In this document: piece after piece, positions 1 to 8,675 of the stretch
Position numbering within the stretch: the stretch's first letter is position 1
How the letters are laid out: each line of letters starts with the position of its first letter
Assembly (NCBI GenBank): GCA_011176685.1
Contig: DUED01000063.1
Span: 1 to 44,514, forward strand
Direction: 5' to 3'
Length of the DNA: 44,514 bases
DNA from: Anaerolineae bacterium
GTDB taxonomy: Bacteria; Chloroflexota; Anaerolineae; Anaerolineales; Anaerolineaceae
Made by a program: the position numbers and the translations under genes
Notes under the pieces: generated by a model
Database searches by the model: none
What the model saw: the letters and a program-made list of their open reading frames with translations, nothing else
Told to the model about the DNA's origin: nothing

Positions 1-2
1 AG

Positions 3-119
3 GTATCAGAAGAAGAAATAAAAGTAGTCCAAAGAAAGCTAAATGATAGACCTCGAAAAGCTTTGGATTTTTTCAAACCTGATGAAGTCATTAATAATCT
101 TGTTGCACTAAAAGTTTGA
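3..119 (+). CDS. IS30-family transposase, C-terminal fragment (cut by window edge)
   Basis: The first 117 bases read as an open frame of 38 codons ending in TGA. The peptide contains LNDRPRKALDF followed by KPDEVI, which matches the end of the IS30-family DDE transposase catalytic domain (the usual form is LNxRPRKxLGYxTPxEVF). The rest of the gene lies upstream of the window, so I cannot tell whether the element is intact. No terminal inverted repeat could be recognised in the 50 bases after the stop. The element would end just before the PAS/GAF regulator gene. Confidence 0.72.
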   Translation, partial: VSEEEIKVVQRKLNDRPRKALDFFKPDEVINNLVALKV

Positions 120-169
120 AACCACATAGGATTAAATGAGGAAAATCCGCAATATTAGAAAGGTGTTAG

Positions 170-1786
170 ATGCCTCAATTAATAAATAATATTGATTCAT
201 TCTTCAAAGAATTTCCGCAAACTGTATTCAAAAGAATGGGTTTAATCACAATAGGATTAGATACAAAAGGCGACATCCAATATGCAAACCCCTATTTACT
301 GAAAATAACTGGATATACAAGAAAAGAGGTTATCAATAAAAACTGGTTCTCCCTGTTCATACCAGAAGACAAGCAAGAAAATATCAACAATGTACAGGCA
401 GAGGTCTTGGAAAAAGACCTGCGATCTCACCATATCAATGATATCCTTACAAAAGATGGGAGGACGCTGACGATCTCGTGGAATAACACCCAGATAAAGA
501 ATCCTAAGGGTGATTCCATCGGTACTTTGAGTATCGGGGCAGATATCACCAAACATAAAAAAGCTGAAGCAGAATTGCAACATCAGCTAAAAGAACTTAC
601 TGCCCTGCATTGCATCGCCACAGCGGGTTCTAGGGCGAAAAGCGTGGACGAATTGATCGAACTCACGACACAAATTCTTGGTGATACGCTTTATTCAGAT
701 AATTTCGGTTTGGTCCTGATGAACCAGGATGGGCAAACCCTGACACCTCACCCTTCTTACCGCGGTATACCGGCAGAATCGATGAAGATTGAGCAATCCA
801 TAGAAACAGGTATCTGTGGACGCGCAGTTCGCAGCGGTAAACCACAGCGTGTTTCGGACACCTCTAAAGATAGAGATTATATTATGCTAAAAGCGGATAC
901 ATGTTCTGAATTAACTGTACCGTTATATGTAAATGAAAGAACCTTCGGTGTGATAAATGCAGAAAGCACTCAAATTAATGCCTTTTCAGAAAAAGATGAG
1001 CAACTCCTGACCACCTTTGCCAATCAACTAACCATCGCTATTGAAAAGTCGCAGCTGTTCGAATCTACTCAAAGGCAAACGCGTGAGATCACAGCACTAT
1101 ACGACACAGCTTTAGCCACCTCCAATATTTTGGATACACAAGAATTAATCCACCAGCTATACGAACAAATCAAGAACCTTTTTCCCTTAGACACTTTCCT
1201 TTTGACAACATACGATCGACAAGCAGAAGAAATCACCGTCACCTATATTATGGAGGAAGGCCAGGAATTGCAGGACTGGATTGGACAGAAATTCCCTATC
1301 CAAGAAAGCGGCCTGATCGGATGGGTGACGCGTAACCAAGAATCACTGCTGGTGAGAGATATGCAGGTTGAAAAACTACCTGTTAAACCGAAACACAGTG
1401 CCAATCCAGCACGTTCCTGGTTGGGTGTACCGCTCACAGCCCGCGGTTCAACCATAGGCGCTATTTCAGTGCAATCATTTACACCCAATGTATTCGACCA
1501 GAATCACCAGCGCCTACTGGAATCTATCACCTCACAGGTTGCTGTTACATTAGAAAATTCCCGATTGGTAGAACAAACCCGAACTAGTTTAGAGCAGCTT
1601 TCGGCATTACATGATATTGACCTAGTGATCAATTCCAGTCTGGACCTGCGGGTAACATTGAATATCTTGCTTGATCAGGTAATTGAAAAGCTGGATGTGA
1701 ATGCCTCAGCCGTACTGCTGCTCAACCCACACTCAAAAATGCTGGAGTATGCCGCCGGTAGGGGATTCCAACTCCCGCTTGATTGA
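170..1786 (+). CDS. PAS-GAF-GAF sensor portion of a frameshifted HD-GYP regulator
   Basis: This is the N-terminal 538 residues of what should be one cytoplasmic sensor/c-di-GMP phosphodiesterase. Residues about 17-135 form a PAS domain (GYTRKEVINKNW, then SIGADITKHKKAE as the PAC end). Residues about 145-295 and 305-470 are two GAF domains, and a third GAF begins near 485. The frame closes at TGA 1784-1786 in the middle of that third GAF. The continuation lies one base out of phase immediately downstream: skipping one base at about 1769 rejoins GRGF to NSRLIES. The start is the ATG at 170 behind an AAAGGTG-like ribosome site. No membrane segment is seen, so the ligand is probably cytoplasmic. 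The third GAF and the effector domain are in the next entry. Confidence 0.85.
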   Translation: MPQLINNIDSFFKEFPQTVFKRMGLITIGLDTKGDIQYANPYLLKITGYTRKEVINKNWFSLFIPEDKQENINNVQAEVLEKDLRSHHINDILTKDGRTLTISWNNTQIKNPKGDSIGTLSIGADITKHKKAEAELQHQLKELTALHCIATAGSRAKSVDELIELTTQILGDTLYSDNFGLVLMNQDGQTLTPHPSYRGIPAESMKIEQSIETGICGRAVRSGKPQRVSDTSKDRDYIMLKADTCSELTVPLYVNERTFGVINAESTQINAFSEKDEQLLTTFANQLTIAIEKSQLFESTQRQTREITALYDTALATSNILDTQELIHQLYEQIKNLFPLDTFLLTTYDRQAEEITVTYIMEEGQELQDWIGQKFPIQESGLIGWVTRNQESLLVRDMQVEKLPVKPKHSANPARSWLGVPLTARGSTIGAISVQSFTPNVFDQNHQRLLESITSQVAVTLENSRLVEQTRTSLEQLSALHDIDLVINSSLDLRVTLNILLDQVIEKLDVNASAVLLLNPHSKMLEYAAGRGFQLPLD

Positions 1787-2681
1787 AAGCTATCAACTAC
1801 GGTTAGTTAAAGGGCTTTCCGGGCAGGCAGCCATGGGGCACCACCTTGTGCAGGCACTTAACCTATCTGAACTGGAAGACGACACGGCTTACCTGCCATT
1901 AATGCATGAAGAGGGATTCATCAGTATATACAGCGTACCTCTGATAGTCAAAGGCCAGATCAGGGGCGTATTGGATGTTTTCAACCGCTCTGCATTCAAC
2001 CCGGGTGGTGATTGGATCAACTTCTTAGAAACGTTGGCTGGTCAGGCAGCTATTGCCATTGATAATATCACCCTGCTTGAAAACCTACAGCGTTCAAACA
2101 TCGAACTCACCTTGGCATACGACACTACCCTGGAAGGATGGGGGCGTGCTTTAGACCTGCGCGACCACGAAACGGAAGGTCACACATTGCGTGTGGTAGA
2201 TATGACTTTGCGCATGGCGCAGATATTGGGTATTCCTGATGATGAACTTGCACATATACGACGCGGAGCACTGCTGCACGATATTGGCAAGATGGGCATT
2301 TCGGATACTATACTATTAAAACCCGGACCCCTTACGAAGGAGGAATGGGTGAGCATACGCAAGCACCCCACTTATGCTTATGAGCTGCTTCATCATATCA
2401 TGCATCTGCGCCCAGCTCTCAATATTCCTTTCTGCCACCATGAGAAGTGGGATGGAAGCGGTTATCCGCGCGGTCTTAAGGGAGAGGAGATTCCCTTGCC
2501 AGCCCGGATCTTCACGGTTGTGGATGTATGGGATGCGCTCACCTCAGACCGCCCCTACCGCAAAGCCTGGTCGGCCAAGAAAGCTCTTAAGTACATCCAG
2601 GAACAGAGCGGTAAGCACTTTGACCCCCAAGTTGTAGAACTGTTCCTGAAATTAATTAAAAATGAATTGATAAAGCGCTGA
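1770..2681 (+). CDS. GAF/HD-GYP effector portion of the frameshifted regulator
   Basis: This is the second half of the regulator begun at 170. It completes the third GAF domain and then carries an HD-GYP domain: HTLRVVDMTLRMA, the LLHDIGKMG metal site, HHEKWDGSGYPRGLKGEEI (the GYP signature) and DVWDALTSDRPYRKAW. HD-GYP proteins hydrolyse cyclic di-GMP to pGpG or GMP, and all main metal-binding residues appear present. Joined to the upstream half by removing one base, the full product would be about 836 residues. Read alone it has no ribosome site of its own. The gene converges on an NfrB-like glycosyltransferase, a class known in E. coli to respond to c-di-GMP. Whether the frameshift is biological or a sequencing error cannot be decided here. 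Confidence 0.85.
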   Translation, partial: NSRLIESYQLRLVKGLSGQAAMGHHLVQALNLSELEDDTAYLPLMHEEGFISIYSVPLIVKGQIRGVLDVFNRSAFNPGGDWINFLETLAGQAAIAIDNITLLENLQRSNIELTLAYDTTLEGWGRALDLRDHETEGHTLRVVDMTLRMAQILGIPDDELAHIRRGALLHDIGKMGISDTILLKPGPLTKEEWVSIRKHPTYAYELLHHIMHLRPALNIPFCHHEKWDGSGYPRGLKGEEIPLPARIFTVVDVWDALTSDRPYRKAWSAKKALKYIQEQSGKHFDPQVVELFLKLIKNELIKR

Positions 2682-2846
2682 TAGTTTACCCCCAGATATC
2701 CTCGGGAAATATTTTATTCTGCACATAAAAACCAAAAAAGGCGAGCTTTCCTCACCCCTAGAACAAACTGATATGCACTTTAAGCCACTAAACAAGCTGG
2801 ACGCAACTGTGCACAGAAATTTTCGAAGGTAAGAGCTTACATTCAA

Positions 2847-4874
2847 TCACTCAATATCACCTGAAATTAATATACTGATGAAATCAAGCTTTCCCTCTAC
2901 ATAGTTATCGATTACTTCCTTGGCCAAACTGGATTTTCCATACTCTGCCAAAGCGCTGAAATACAGAAGGGCATGTCGCATATCCTTTTTTTTACCACCC
3001 AATAAGCGTTTAATGTTGCGCTCAAAGAAACCCTGATGTTCAAGAATCGCCTGGGCGGCGTCGCTGGCATAACGGTCATGGCCTTTTAGAATGCGTACAA
3101 GAACGCTCTCTCCCAGATCACCTAACTTCCCGAGTGCGCGCACGGCATTGCTGCGCACAGCCCAATCCGGATCTGCGGCTGCTTTTTCAAGATACGGAAT
3201 TGCCTGGGCATAGCGCAGGAAGCTCAACGTGCGGCATACCTCACTCCGTACTCGCCAGGAAGTGTCTTCAATATAGGAAATGAGGTAAGGGTAAAGAAAA
3301 GGACCCGTTTTGCGGTTTACAGACCTTATGGTCTTAACTCGCACAGTCTGGTCTTCATTGGTCATGCCATCTAAGAAATCATTGATCAACTGGTCTGCGT
3401 CAATCTGTGTGGATTCCTCTCTTTCAACATCCACAGCCATGGCTCCTTCCGCTGCCGCTTTGCCCTCTTCAATCACCTCAGAAGGAAATTCATGCTCGGT
3501 TTTATCCAAGGCAACTTGCTTCTTAGCCATGCGCCCCAGTGAGAACTGCCAGACAGCGCGAGTCATGGCGAAGAAGTTGATCACGTTTCCCCATATGGAA
3601 CGCGGTATGGAAGTCACTGCTGGCCAGAAACCATATATTTTGTTGACTGCAAAGGCACGGTTTCCAGAACGCCAGATCATAAATACCGTCGAGATATAAG
3701 CCAGGTACCACAGTAAGGTACCTTTTTCTATCAGCGGTGGCATATATGGCGCATAATAAGTAACCAGGATCTGATAGATAACAAAGTATAAAAAGACAAA
3801 ATACCCCAGGAAGTTCGCCGGTGTGGTCAGCAACGCCTTACGGTCCTGAAAGAGATTCCAGCGCACTGGCAGGTTGCCCTGCCAGCCAAGGTTCTGCCAA
3901 CCCTGCAGCACAATACCAATATTCCAGCGAGTCTTCTGGCGAACAGCCCGTCGAAACTGTAGCGGGAAAACAGCGCGAGTTGCAACCCAGTCCGCCACAT
4001 TGCGCTTGCCTGTTCCCAACGACTTTGGTGAGGGGATATTCACCAATACAAAGGCGGCACGGATTCCGCGCAGATTCATACGTAAACCCAATTCATAATC
4101 CTCTGTTAGTGAACCGGGGTTGAATACATCACTTTCACTGACCAAAGCCATCAATTGGAAAGCGCGCTTGGTGAAAGCTGTTCCCACCCCTGCAGATGGC
4201 ACAAAACCGCCTGTTAATTCTCGCACTAAAAGCAACTTAGTATGATTCTCTGCAAATTCGTCCGCATAAGTCCAGTAAGTTACATTACGCAGGGATACAT
4301 CCATGGGAAAAACCGGGATCTGAATCATGTCCATGCGCGGGATCAGGTAATTGCAAACCAGCAGGGAATAAGGATGAATAACATCCTCAGAGTCATGCAT
4401 GAGTATGATCTCATAACGCTGGCCCTTACGCTGCTCGTATTCCTTAATAGCTTGAAACACCTGGTTGAGATTGGCAGCTTTATTAGTAGGACCATCATCG
4501 GCAGTGACTACTTTATGCACGCGCAGATACTTCTGTGCAATTCTATCCACTTCACTTTGAGTTGCTGGGTCGTTGGGATAAGTGCCCACAAAGATATCAT
4601 AGTTGCGGTAGCGGATAGTCTCACAGGCATTGGTGAGCGTCTGGGCAATCACATCTTCCTCATGCCAGGCAGCAATTATGATGGCAATTTTTTGCTGTTC
4701 GCGTGCTTCCAAGCGTTCCAGCGTAAGTTTTGGCCAGTTGCGCGAGAGTAAAAAACGGCGGACAGCCCGATAGATATAATAAATGTCAAATACGAAGTCA
4801 GTGATACCGCTGAAAGCATAGATTGAGCCAACGATAATCGCCAGCACATAAAGATAAGGATATAAATCGAGCAT
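2847..4874 (-). CDS. NfrB-like membrane glycosyltransferase (GT2) with C-terminal HEAT repeats
   Basis: An integral-membrane processive-type GT2 glycosyltransferase of about 675 residues. One membrane helix lies near residues 7-30. The catalytic domain follows (IAIIIAAWHEEDVI; HDSEDVIHP with the acidic metal site; SLTEDYELGLR with the catalytic TED; QKTRWNIGIVLQGW as the QxxRW acceptor motif). Several membrane helices lie between about 345 and 450. The C-terminal part (about 500-650) is made of HEAT-like repeats such as PDWAVRSNAVRALGKLG. Layout resembles NfrB, but NfrB of E. coli ends in an MshEN-type c-di-GMP domain, whereas this one has HEAT repeats. I chose the ATG at 4874; a TTG one codon earlier is possible. 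No clear Shine-Dalgarno sequence is present. The substrate is unknown; an exported or cell-surface polysaccharide is likely. Confidence 0.82.
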   Translation of the reverse strand: MLDLYPYLYVLAIIVGSIYAFSGITDFVFDIYYIYRAVRRFLLSRNWPKLTLERLEAREQQKIAIIIAAWHEEDVIAQTLTNACETIRYRNYDIFVGTYPNDPATQSEVDRIAQKYLRVHKVVTADDGPTNKAANLNQVFQAIKEYEQRKGQRYEIILMHDSEDVIHPYSLLVCNYLIPRMDMIQIPVFPMDVSLRNVTYWTYADEFAENHTKLLLVRELTGGFVPSAGVGTAFTKRAFQLMALVSESDVFNPGSLTEDYELGLRMNLRGIRAAFVLVNIPSPKSLGTGKRNVADWVATRAVFPLQFRRAVRQKTRWNIGIVLQGWQNLGWQGNLPVRWNLFQDRKALLTTPANFLGYFVFLYFVIYQILVTYYAPYMPPLIEKGTLLWYLAYISTVFMIWRSGNRAFAVNKIYGFWPAVTSIPRSIWGNVINFFAMTRAVWQFSLGRMAKKQVALDKTEHEFPSEVIEEGKAAAEGAMAVDVEREESTQIDADQLINDFLDGMTNEDQTVRVKTIRSVNRKTGPFLYPYLISYIEDTSWRVRSEVCRTLSFLRYAQAIPYLEKAAADPDWAVRSNAVRALGKLGDLGESVLVRILKGHDRYASDAAQAILEHQGFFERNIKRLLGGKKKDMRHALLYFSALAEYGKSSLAKEVIDNYVEGKLDFISILISGDIE

Positions 4875-4914
4875 CAAGCGTATAATAAATAATATAAAAT
4901 AGAAAAGGATAAGT

Positions 4915-4929
4915 AACGATTTGATCGTT
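4915..4929. promoter_or_regulatory. Palindrome between divergent genes, candidate operator
   Basis: A perfect 15-bp inverted repeat, AACGAT-TTG-ATCGTT, sits in the 81-bp space between the divergently read glycosyltransferase (starts 4874, minus) and the PEBP gene (starts 4956, plus). The position suits a shared regulator-binding site. No regulator can be assigned. Confidence 0.35.
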
Positions 4930-4955
4930 GAAAAACACCAGAAGGAGCCGCTAAT

Positions 4956-5414
4956 ATGTTTGAGCTAACTAGTCCCGATTTCACCAATGGTGGAATGATC
5001 CCGCAACTATACAGCTGCGATGGCGAGGATACATCGCCCAAACTAATATGGAAGGACCCACCCCAGGGAACAAAAAGTTTCGCGCTCATTATGGATGACC
5101 CGGACGCCCCTATGGGCACTTGGGTACACTGGATAATTTTCAATATTCCCCCTGAAAAACTATCTTTGCCACGCGCGGTTTCTCCCGAGATGAACTTGCC
5201 GGACGGCAGCCAACAGGGACGCAATAGTTGGCACCAGATTAGCTATGGTGGACCCTGTCCGCCCAGCGGTACGCACCGTTATTTATTTAAATTGTATGCT
5301 CTTGCAACAATTCTCGATCTGGAAGCGGGAGCCGACAAAGCAACCTTAGTGCGCGCGATGGAAAAGCATATCCTTAAGAAAGCCGAACTGATGGGGCTTT
5401 TCAAACGCGACTGA
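4956..5414 (+). CDS. YbhB/YbcL family Raf-kinase-inhibitor-like protein (PEBP)
   Basis: A 152-residue protein of the phosphatidylethanolamine-binding protein fold. It has the family's ordered motifs: the SPDFTNGGMIP start, then CDGEDTSPKLIW, the ligand-pocket DDPDAPMGTWVHWI, and YGGPCPPSGTHRYLFKLYAL. Length and start match bacterial YbhB-type proteins, and the ATG at 4956 follows an AGAAGGAG ribosome site at good spacing. No signal peptide is visible, so it is cytoplasmic. The biochemical role of bacterial PEBPs is not settled; small-ligand or lipid-headgroup binding is assumed from the fold. It stands alone, divergent from the glycosyltransferase gene, with the small membrane-protein gene following after 71 bp. 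Confidence 0.92.
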   Translation: MFELTSPDFTNGGMIPQLYSCDGEDTSPKLIWKDPPQGTKSFALIMDDPDAPMGTWVHWIIFNIPPEKLSLPRAVSPEMNLPDGSQQGRNSWHQISYGGPCPPSGTHRYLFKLYALATILDLEAGADKATLVRAMEKHILKKAELMGLFKRD

Positions 5415-5485
5415 ATCTCACTCTAATAGCATGGTTGAAAAAATCGCTGATATCTACAACCTAAAATTAGAAAAAAGAGAGTGAT

Positions 5486-5647
5486 ATGAGTAACACCATA
5501 GGTCTATTTCTCATTGCAACAGGAATTCTGTTAATAATTGCATTTGTAATCACTGTAGGTTATTTTGCGAAAAATAAACCCAACACAAGATTAGGAAAAA
5601 TATGCAAAAAGATTGATTCCTTTATCGACAACCTACCTGAGGATTAA
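5486..5647 (+). CDS. Small single-pass membrane protein, 53 aa
   Basis: A short open frame of 53 residues preceded by AAAAGAGAGTG, a usable ribosome site. The product starts MSNTIGLFLIATGILLI, has one hydrophobic helix over about residues 5-27 and then a basic, soluble tail (KNKPNTRLGKICKKID) ending in acidic residues. Topology by the positive-inside rule would be N-out, C-in. I do not recognise a family. Its codon usage resembles the neighbours, and it sits between the PEBP gene and the tail of a pseudogene on the other strand. It could be a chance ORF, but the ribosome site and clean hydrophobic segment argue for a real gene. Confidence 0.5.
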   Translation: MSNTIGLFLIATGILLIIAFVITVGYFAKNKPNTRLGKICKKIDSFIDNLPED

Positions 5648-5649
5648 AG

Positions 5650-6405
5650 GCTCCTTTCCCCCGGCAGGAAACCGTGGATCAAATCACTTACGGTATTTCT
5701 CATCTAACGCTGCCAGTTTTGCCACTTTCGGTTTTGAACGATCACCAATAAACTTGGAGCTGAGCCAGATTCTCAGTAAGATTCTGGATAAACTGGGCCC
5801 CAGGCACAGGGCAAACTGTTGTTGACAGAACATTGAAAACCAGGTCCGCAATTAGCGCTCTTCAGATATCTAACTTGAGCACTTTTTTGATCAATAGGTG
5901 CAATGCCCTCACCAGTGATGCTACACGCTAACCAATCCAGGGCTTGATCCAAACGCTCATCGCCTATAAACCCCTAATCGATCAGTGCCGCTGCCAAATT
6001 TCCCTGCAGGCAGTGCACCAAGCCCGTTTGCCTGCCATTGGCGCTGAAACTCCTCAGGAAAGAGCGACCATTATCCAGAATATAATTACAGGCTAAATTA
6101 ACCTTAGGGGCTTCTCCATCTACTCCAAACTGAGCTAATGCGATCAACTGCCAGACGGTGCTGGTGTACTTGGGGGAGTAGCCAGGACCCAGCTTAACCA
6201 AAAATCCATCTGGCTGCTGGGCAGCCTGGATCATCGGCACCGGGCCATTCTGCATGACCATCTTTTGAGAAACCTGTACTCCAGGGGCAGCAGCAGGTTT
6301 TTCTTAAAGCACTTTAAGTGCCATCAAACGCACGTCGGGATTTGCCGGATCTTCCTCTAAGAGCCAGGGAAGCGGATCAGCTTTACATTTTGCAATCCAA
6401 TTCAT
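5650..6405 (-). pseudogene. Decayed terpene-cyclase/squalene-cyclase-fold protein gene
   Basis: Reading leftwards from ATG 6403-6405, behind an excellent AGGAG ribosome site, the frame gives MNWIAKCKADPLPWLLEED and continues to LMALKVL. It is then broken by TAA, continues in the same frame through PVPMIQAAQQPDGF, GYSPKYTSTVWQLIALAQFG and VHCLQGNLAAALID, and meets a TAG. It resumes again in frame with ERLDQALDWLACSITGEGI and CGPGFQCSVNNSLPCAWGP before losing homology near 5800. This pattern (LPWLLEE, GYSPKYxxTVWQ, HCLxGN, CAWG) is a prenyltransferase/squalene-cyclase-like alpha-toroid family common in Anaerolineae and often mislabelled in databases. Two in-frame stops plus a lost C-terminus make it a pseudogene. 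The segment 5650-5800 may belong to another remnant. Confidence 0.75.
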
Positions 6406-6757
6406 CTAAACACTCCTAATATTAGTTAGCAAATACTAAAAATAGTATCAATTCCCTTTAGGTGCAAGCTATTTGAATATCTTATATGAAATCAAGTTTA
6501 ATTAAGAAAAGGAAAAACTCTAGTGGCTATTCTGAACATCAGCAATACTGCCACTCAGGTTTGAAAGGGCACCTGGCTGGTACATTCCTTGAAATGCGGG
6601 TTTCAGAAGAGTGTAACTAACTATCTAAACAGCAATGAAAGCTGTTGAATTGAACTAGCTTCTTTATTCAAAATGCTCATACTGAAAGTATAATCCCTCT
6701 CAAGATCGATATTAATTCAGCGTACATATTAATGCACTATAGAAATGGAAACTGCAC
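6406..6757. other. Intergenic region upstream of the two-component system
   Basis: A 352-bp AT-rich stretch between the pseudogene start (minus) and the response-regulator gene (plus). A TATAAT at 6689-6694 could be a -10 element for the two-component operon, about 60 bp before its start, but no convincing -35 stands 16-18 bp upstream (ATTCAA at best). Nothing else was recognised on either strand. Confidence 0.4.
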
Positions 6758-7441
6758 ATGGCGAAAATAAAGATTCTAGTTATAGATGATGAGCCCAGCA
6801 TCCTCAAGCTAGTCACTGCTTACTTGCAAGCGGAAGGGTATGAATATCACACCGCGCAGGATGGACTGTCTGGCTTAAAAGCTGCTCGTGCTTACAAACC
6901 CGACTTGATCATTCTGGATATCATGCTACCGGGCATAGACGGCATTGAACTGCTTGGCCAACTGCGGCGGGAATCGGATGTCTATGTCATTATGCTGACA
7001 GCCAGGTCCGAAGAGGTAGATAAGATTATCGGCCTTTCAATCGGTGCAGATGATTACCTCACCAAACCCTTCAGCCCACGTGAACTGATAGCACGCATCA
7101 AAGCCAGTCTCCGCCGCATGCAAAAAAGCGGGGATCGCCTTGACCATAAGGTATTGGTATTCGATCACACACGAATTGACTCTAGCAGCCGGAGGGTATG
7201 GGTGGATGAAGCAGAAGTCCACCTGACCGCTTTGGAATTTGATTTATTATTTACACTGGCTGAAAACCACGGAATGGTTCTCAGCCGCGAGCAGTTGCTG
7301 CAAAAGGTTTGGGGCTACGATTATTTCGGTGATCTGCGGGTAGTGGACGTACATATTGGTCATTTACGTCATAAAATCAGTAAAGGTTTGATCAACACTG
7401 TGCACGGAATCGGTTACCGCTTCGAAGATAGGGAGAGTTAA
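6758..7441 (+). CDS. OmpR/PhoB-family response regulator
   Basis: A 227-residue DNA-binding response regulator. The receiver domain covers residues 1-120: the acidic pair in VIDDEPS, the phosphoacceptor Asp in [13 protein letters not shown] (about residue 53), the Thr in [10 protein letters not shown] and the conserved Lys in [13 protein letters not shown] winged-helix OmpR/PhoB output domain follows (about 130-225) with [41 protein letters not shown] in two parts, and the VHGIGYRFE end. The histidine kinase starts one base after its stop, so the two form one transcript and almost certainly one phosphorelay. The ATG follows GGAAACTGCAC. The target genes cannot be deduced; it does not sit next to a transporter or other obvious target. 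Confidence 0.95.
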   Translation: MAKIKILVIDDEPSILKLVTAYLQAEGYEYHTAQDGLSGLKAARAYKPDLIILDIMLPGIDGIELLGQLRRESDVYVIMLTARSEEVDKIIGLSIGADDYLTKPFSPRELIARIKASLRRMQKSGDRLDHKVLVFDHTRIDSSSRRVWVDEAEVHLTALEFDLLFTLAENHGMVLSREQLLQKVWGYDYFGDLRVVDVHIGHLRHKISKGLINTVHGIGYRFEDRES

Positions 7442-7442
7442 T

Positions 7443-8573
7443 ATGTTGAAAGTATTAAGAGGTAGGTTTTTCTGGAAAATACTGCTCACACACCTGGGCG
7501 TTATCTTACTTGCGGGTATTATTAACACCGCCGTTATGAATCTCTCATTGGGAAAGACCTTTGAAAGACACCTGGGAAATACAGGTGGAGCCGCACAGCA
7601 GGGGACAGGGAAGGAGCGTGGCAAGGGGCTTTATCAAAATTTCAGCAATGCAGTAAACGAATCACTAGTGATTTCTGCTCTGATATCTTTTGGTCTGGCA
7701 GGCGGCACAAGTTTGCTGGTTAGCCATTGGGTGACTACTCCAGTGGAAAAAATGACTGCAACCAGCCAGCGCATCGCAGAGGGAGACTATACATCCCGCG
7801 TCCCAATCCAAGCCAAAACCGAAAACGGGGATGAACTCAGACGCTTGGCAGATAGTTTTAACCAAATGGCAGAAAAATTGGAGAAAACAGAGATTATGCG
7901 GCGCCAGTTGATTGGCGACGTAAGCCATGAGCTGCGCACACCTCTGACTGCTATTAAGGGCTCTATGGAAGGTTTGATTGACGGCGTCCTATCAGCTGAA
8001 CGCGAAACATACACAGGAATTTACCAAGAAGCAGACCGGTTGCAACGGCTTGTGGATGATTTACAAGAATTAAGTCAAGTGGAGGCAAGAACATTTAAGC
8101 TCAAATATCAGCTAGTTCAAATAGGAAGCGTAATTCAAACCGCACAAACGCGCATGTTAACCCAATACCAAGATAAGGGCATACAAATAGAAGTATCCAT
8201 TGAAAAAAACCTCCCTCCAGTAAGGGGCGATGAGGATCGCATTCTACAAATCATCCTCAACTTGCTAAGTAACGCTTTGCAATTCACACGCCCGGGAGGA
8301 AAAGTTGTGATCAGCATAAACAAGGAGCACAATGAAATTTTTACCTCTATTTCAGATACTGGCACGGGTATCTCCGGTGAACACCTTCCTCACATATTTG
8401 AGCGTTTCTATAGAGCTGATAAATCCCGAACACGCGCTCATGGTGGCGGCAGTGGCATTGGCCTTACGATTGTCAAATCGCTAGTAGAAGCACATGGAGG
8501 AAAAATTTGGGTAGAAAGCGAGGTCAACAAGGGCAGCACCTTCTATTTTACGCTACCCCTTGATTCAAATTAA
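7443..8573 (+). CDS. Membrane-bound sensor histidine kinase
   Basis: A 376-residue HAMP-containing histidine kinase and partner of the regulator just upstream. A membrane helix lies at about residues 10-32. A short extracytoplasmic loop of only about 45 residues follows, then a second helix near 75-100. HAMP is at about 98-150 ([20 protein letters not shown]). HisKA carries the phosphorylatable His in [16 protein letters not shown], and the HATPase domain has NLLSNALQF (N box), [12 protein letters not shown] (G1), FERFYRAD (F box) and [12 protein letters not shown] (G2). All catalytic motifs are intact. The small outer loop suggests sensing at or in the membrane rather than of a large ligand. 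It is a BaeS/WalK-like architecture without a PAS domain. Confidence 0.94.
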   Translation: MLKVLRGRFFWKILLTHLGVILLAGIINTAVMNLSLGKTFERHLGNTGGAAQQGTGKERGKGLYQNFSNAVNESLVISALISFGLAGGTSLLVSHWVTTPVEKMTATSQRIAEGDYTSRVPIQAKTENGDELRRLADSFNQMAEKLEKTEIMRRQLIGDVSHELRTPLTAIKGSMEGLIDGVLSAERETYTGIYQEADRLQRLVDDLQELSQVEARTFKLKYQLVQIGSVIQTAQTRMLTQYQDKGIQIEVSIEKNLPPVRGDEDRILQIILNLLSNALQFTRPGGKVVISINKEHNEIFTSISDTGTGISGEHLPHIFERFYRADKSRTRAHGGGSGIGLTIVKSLVEAHGGKIWVESEVNKGSTFYFTLPLDSN

Positions 8574-8675
8574 AAATTTCAAAACCAGATTGCAACTCAC
8601 AATTAATGAGATAAGAAATTGAAAGAGCAATAAAACAACCCCTTTATTTGAGTTGATCATCTCTAAGGTTCAAGC

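Noticed and set aside
2652-2846. A 64-codon frame on the minus strand between the HD-GYP gene and the glycosyltransferase
   Set aside because: No ribosome site, no recognisable motif, lies over the convergent gap and the end of the HD-GYP gene.
6661-6757. TATAAT at 6689 as the promoter of the two-component system
   Set aside because: No acceptable -35 at 16-18 bp and no extended -10; kept only as a note in the gap entry.
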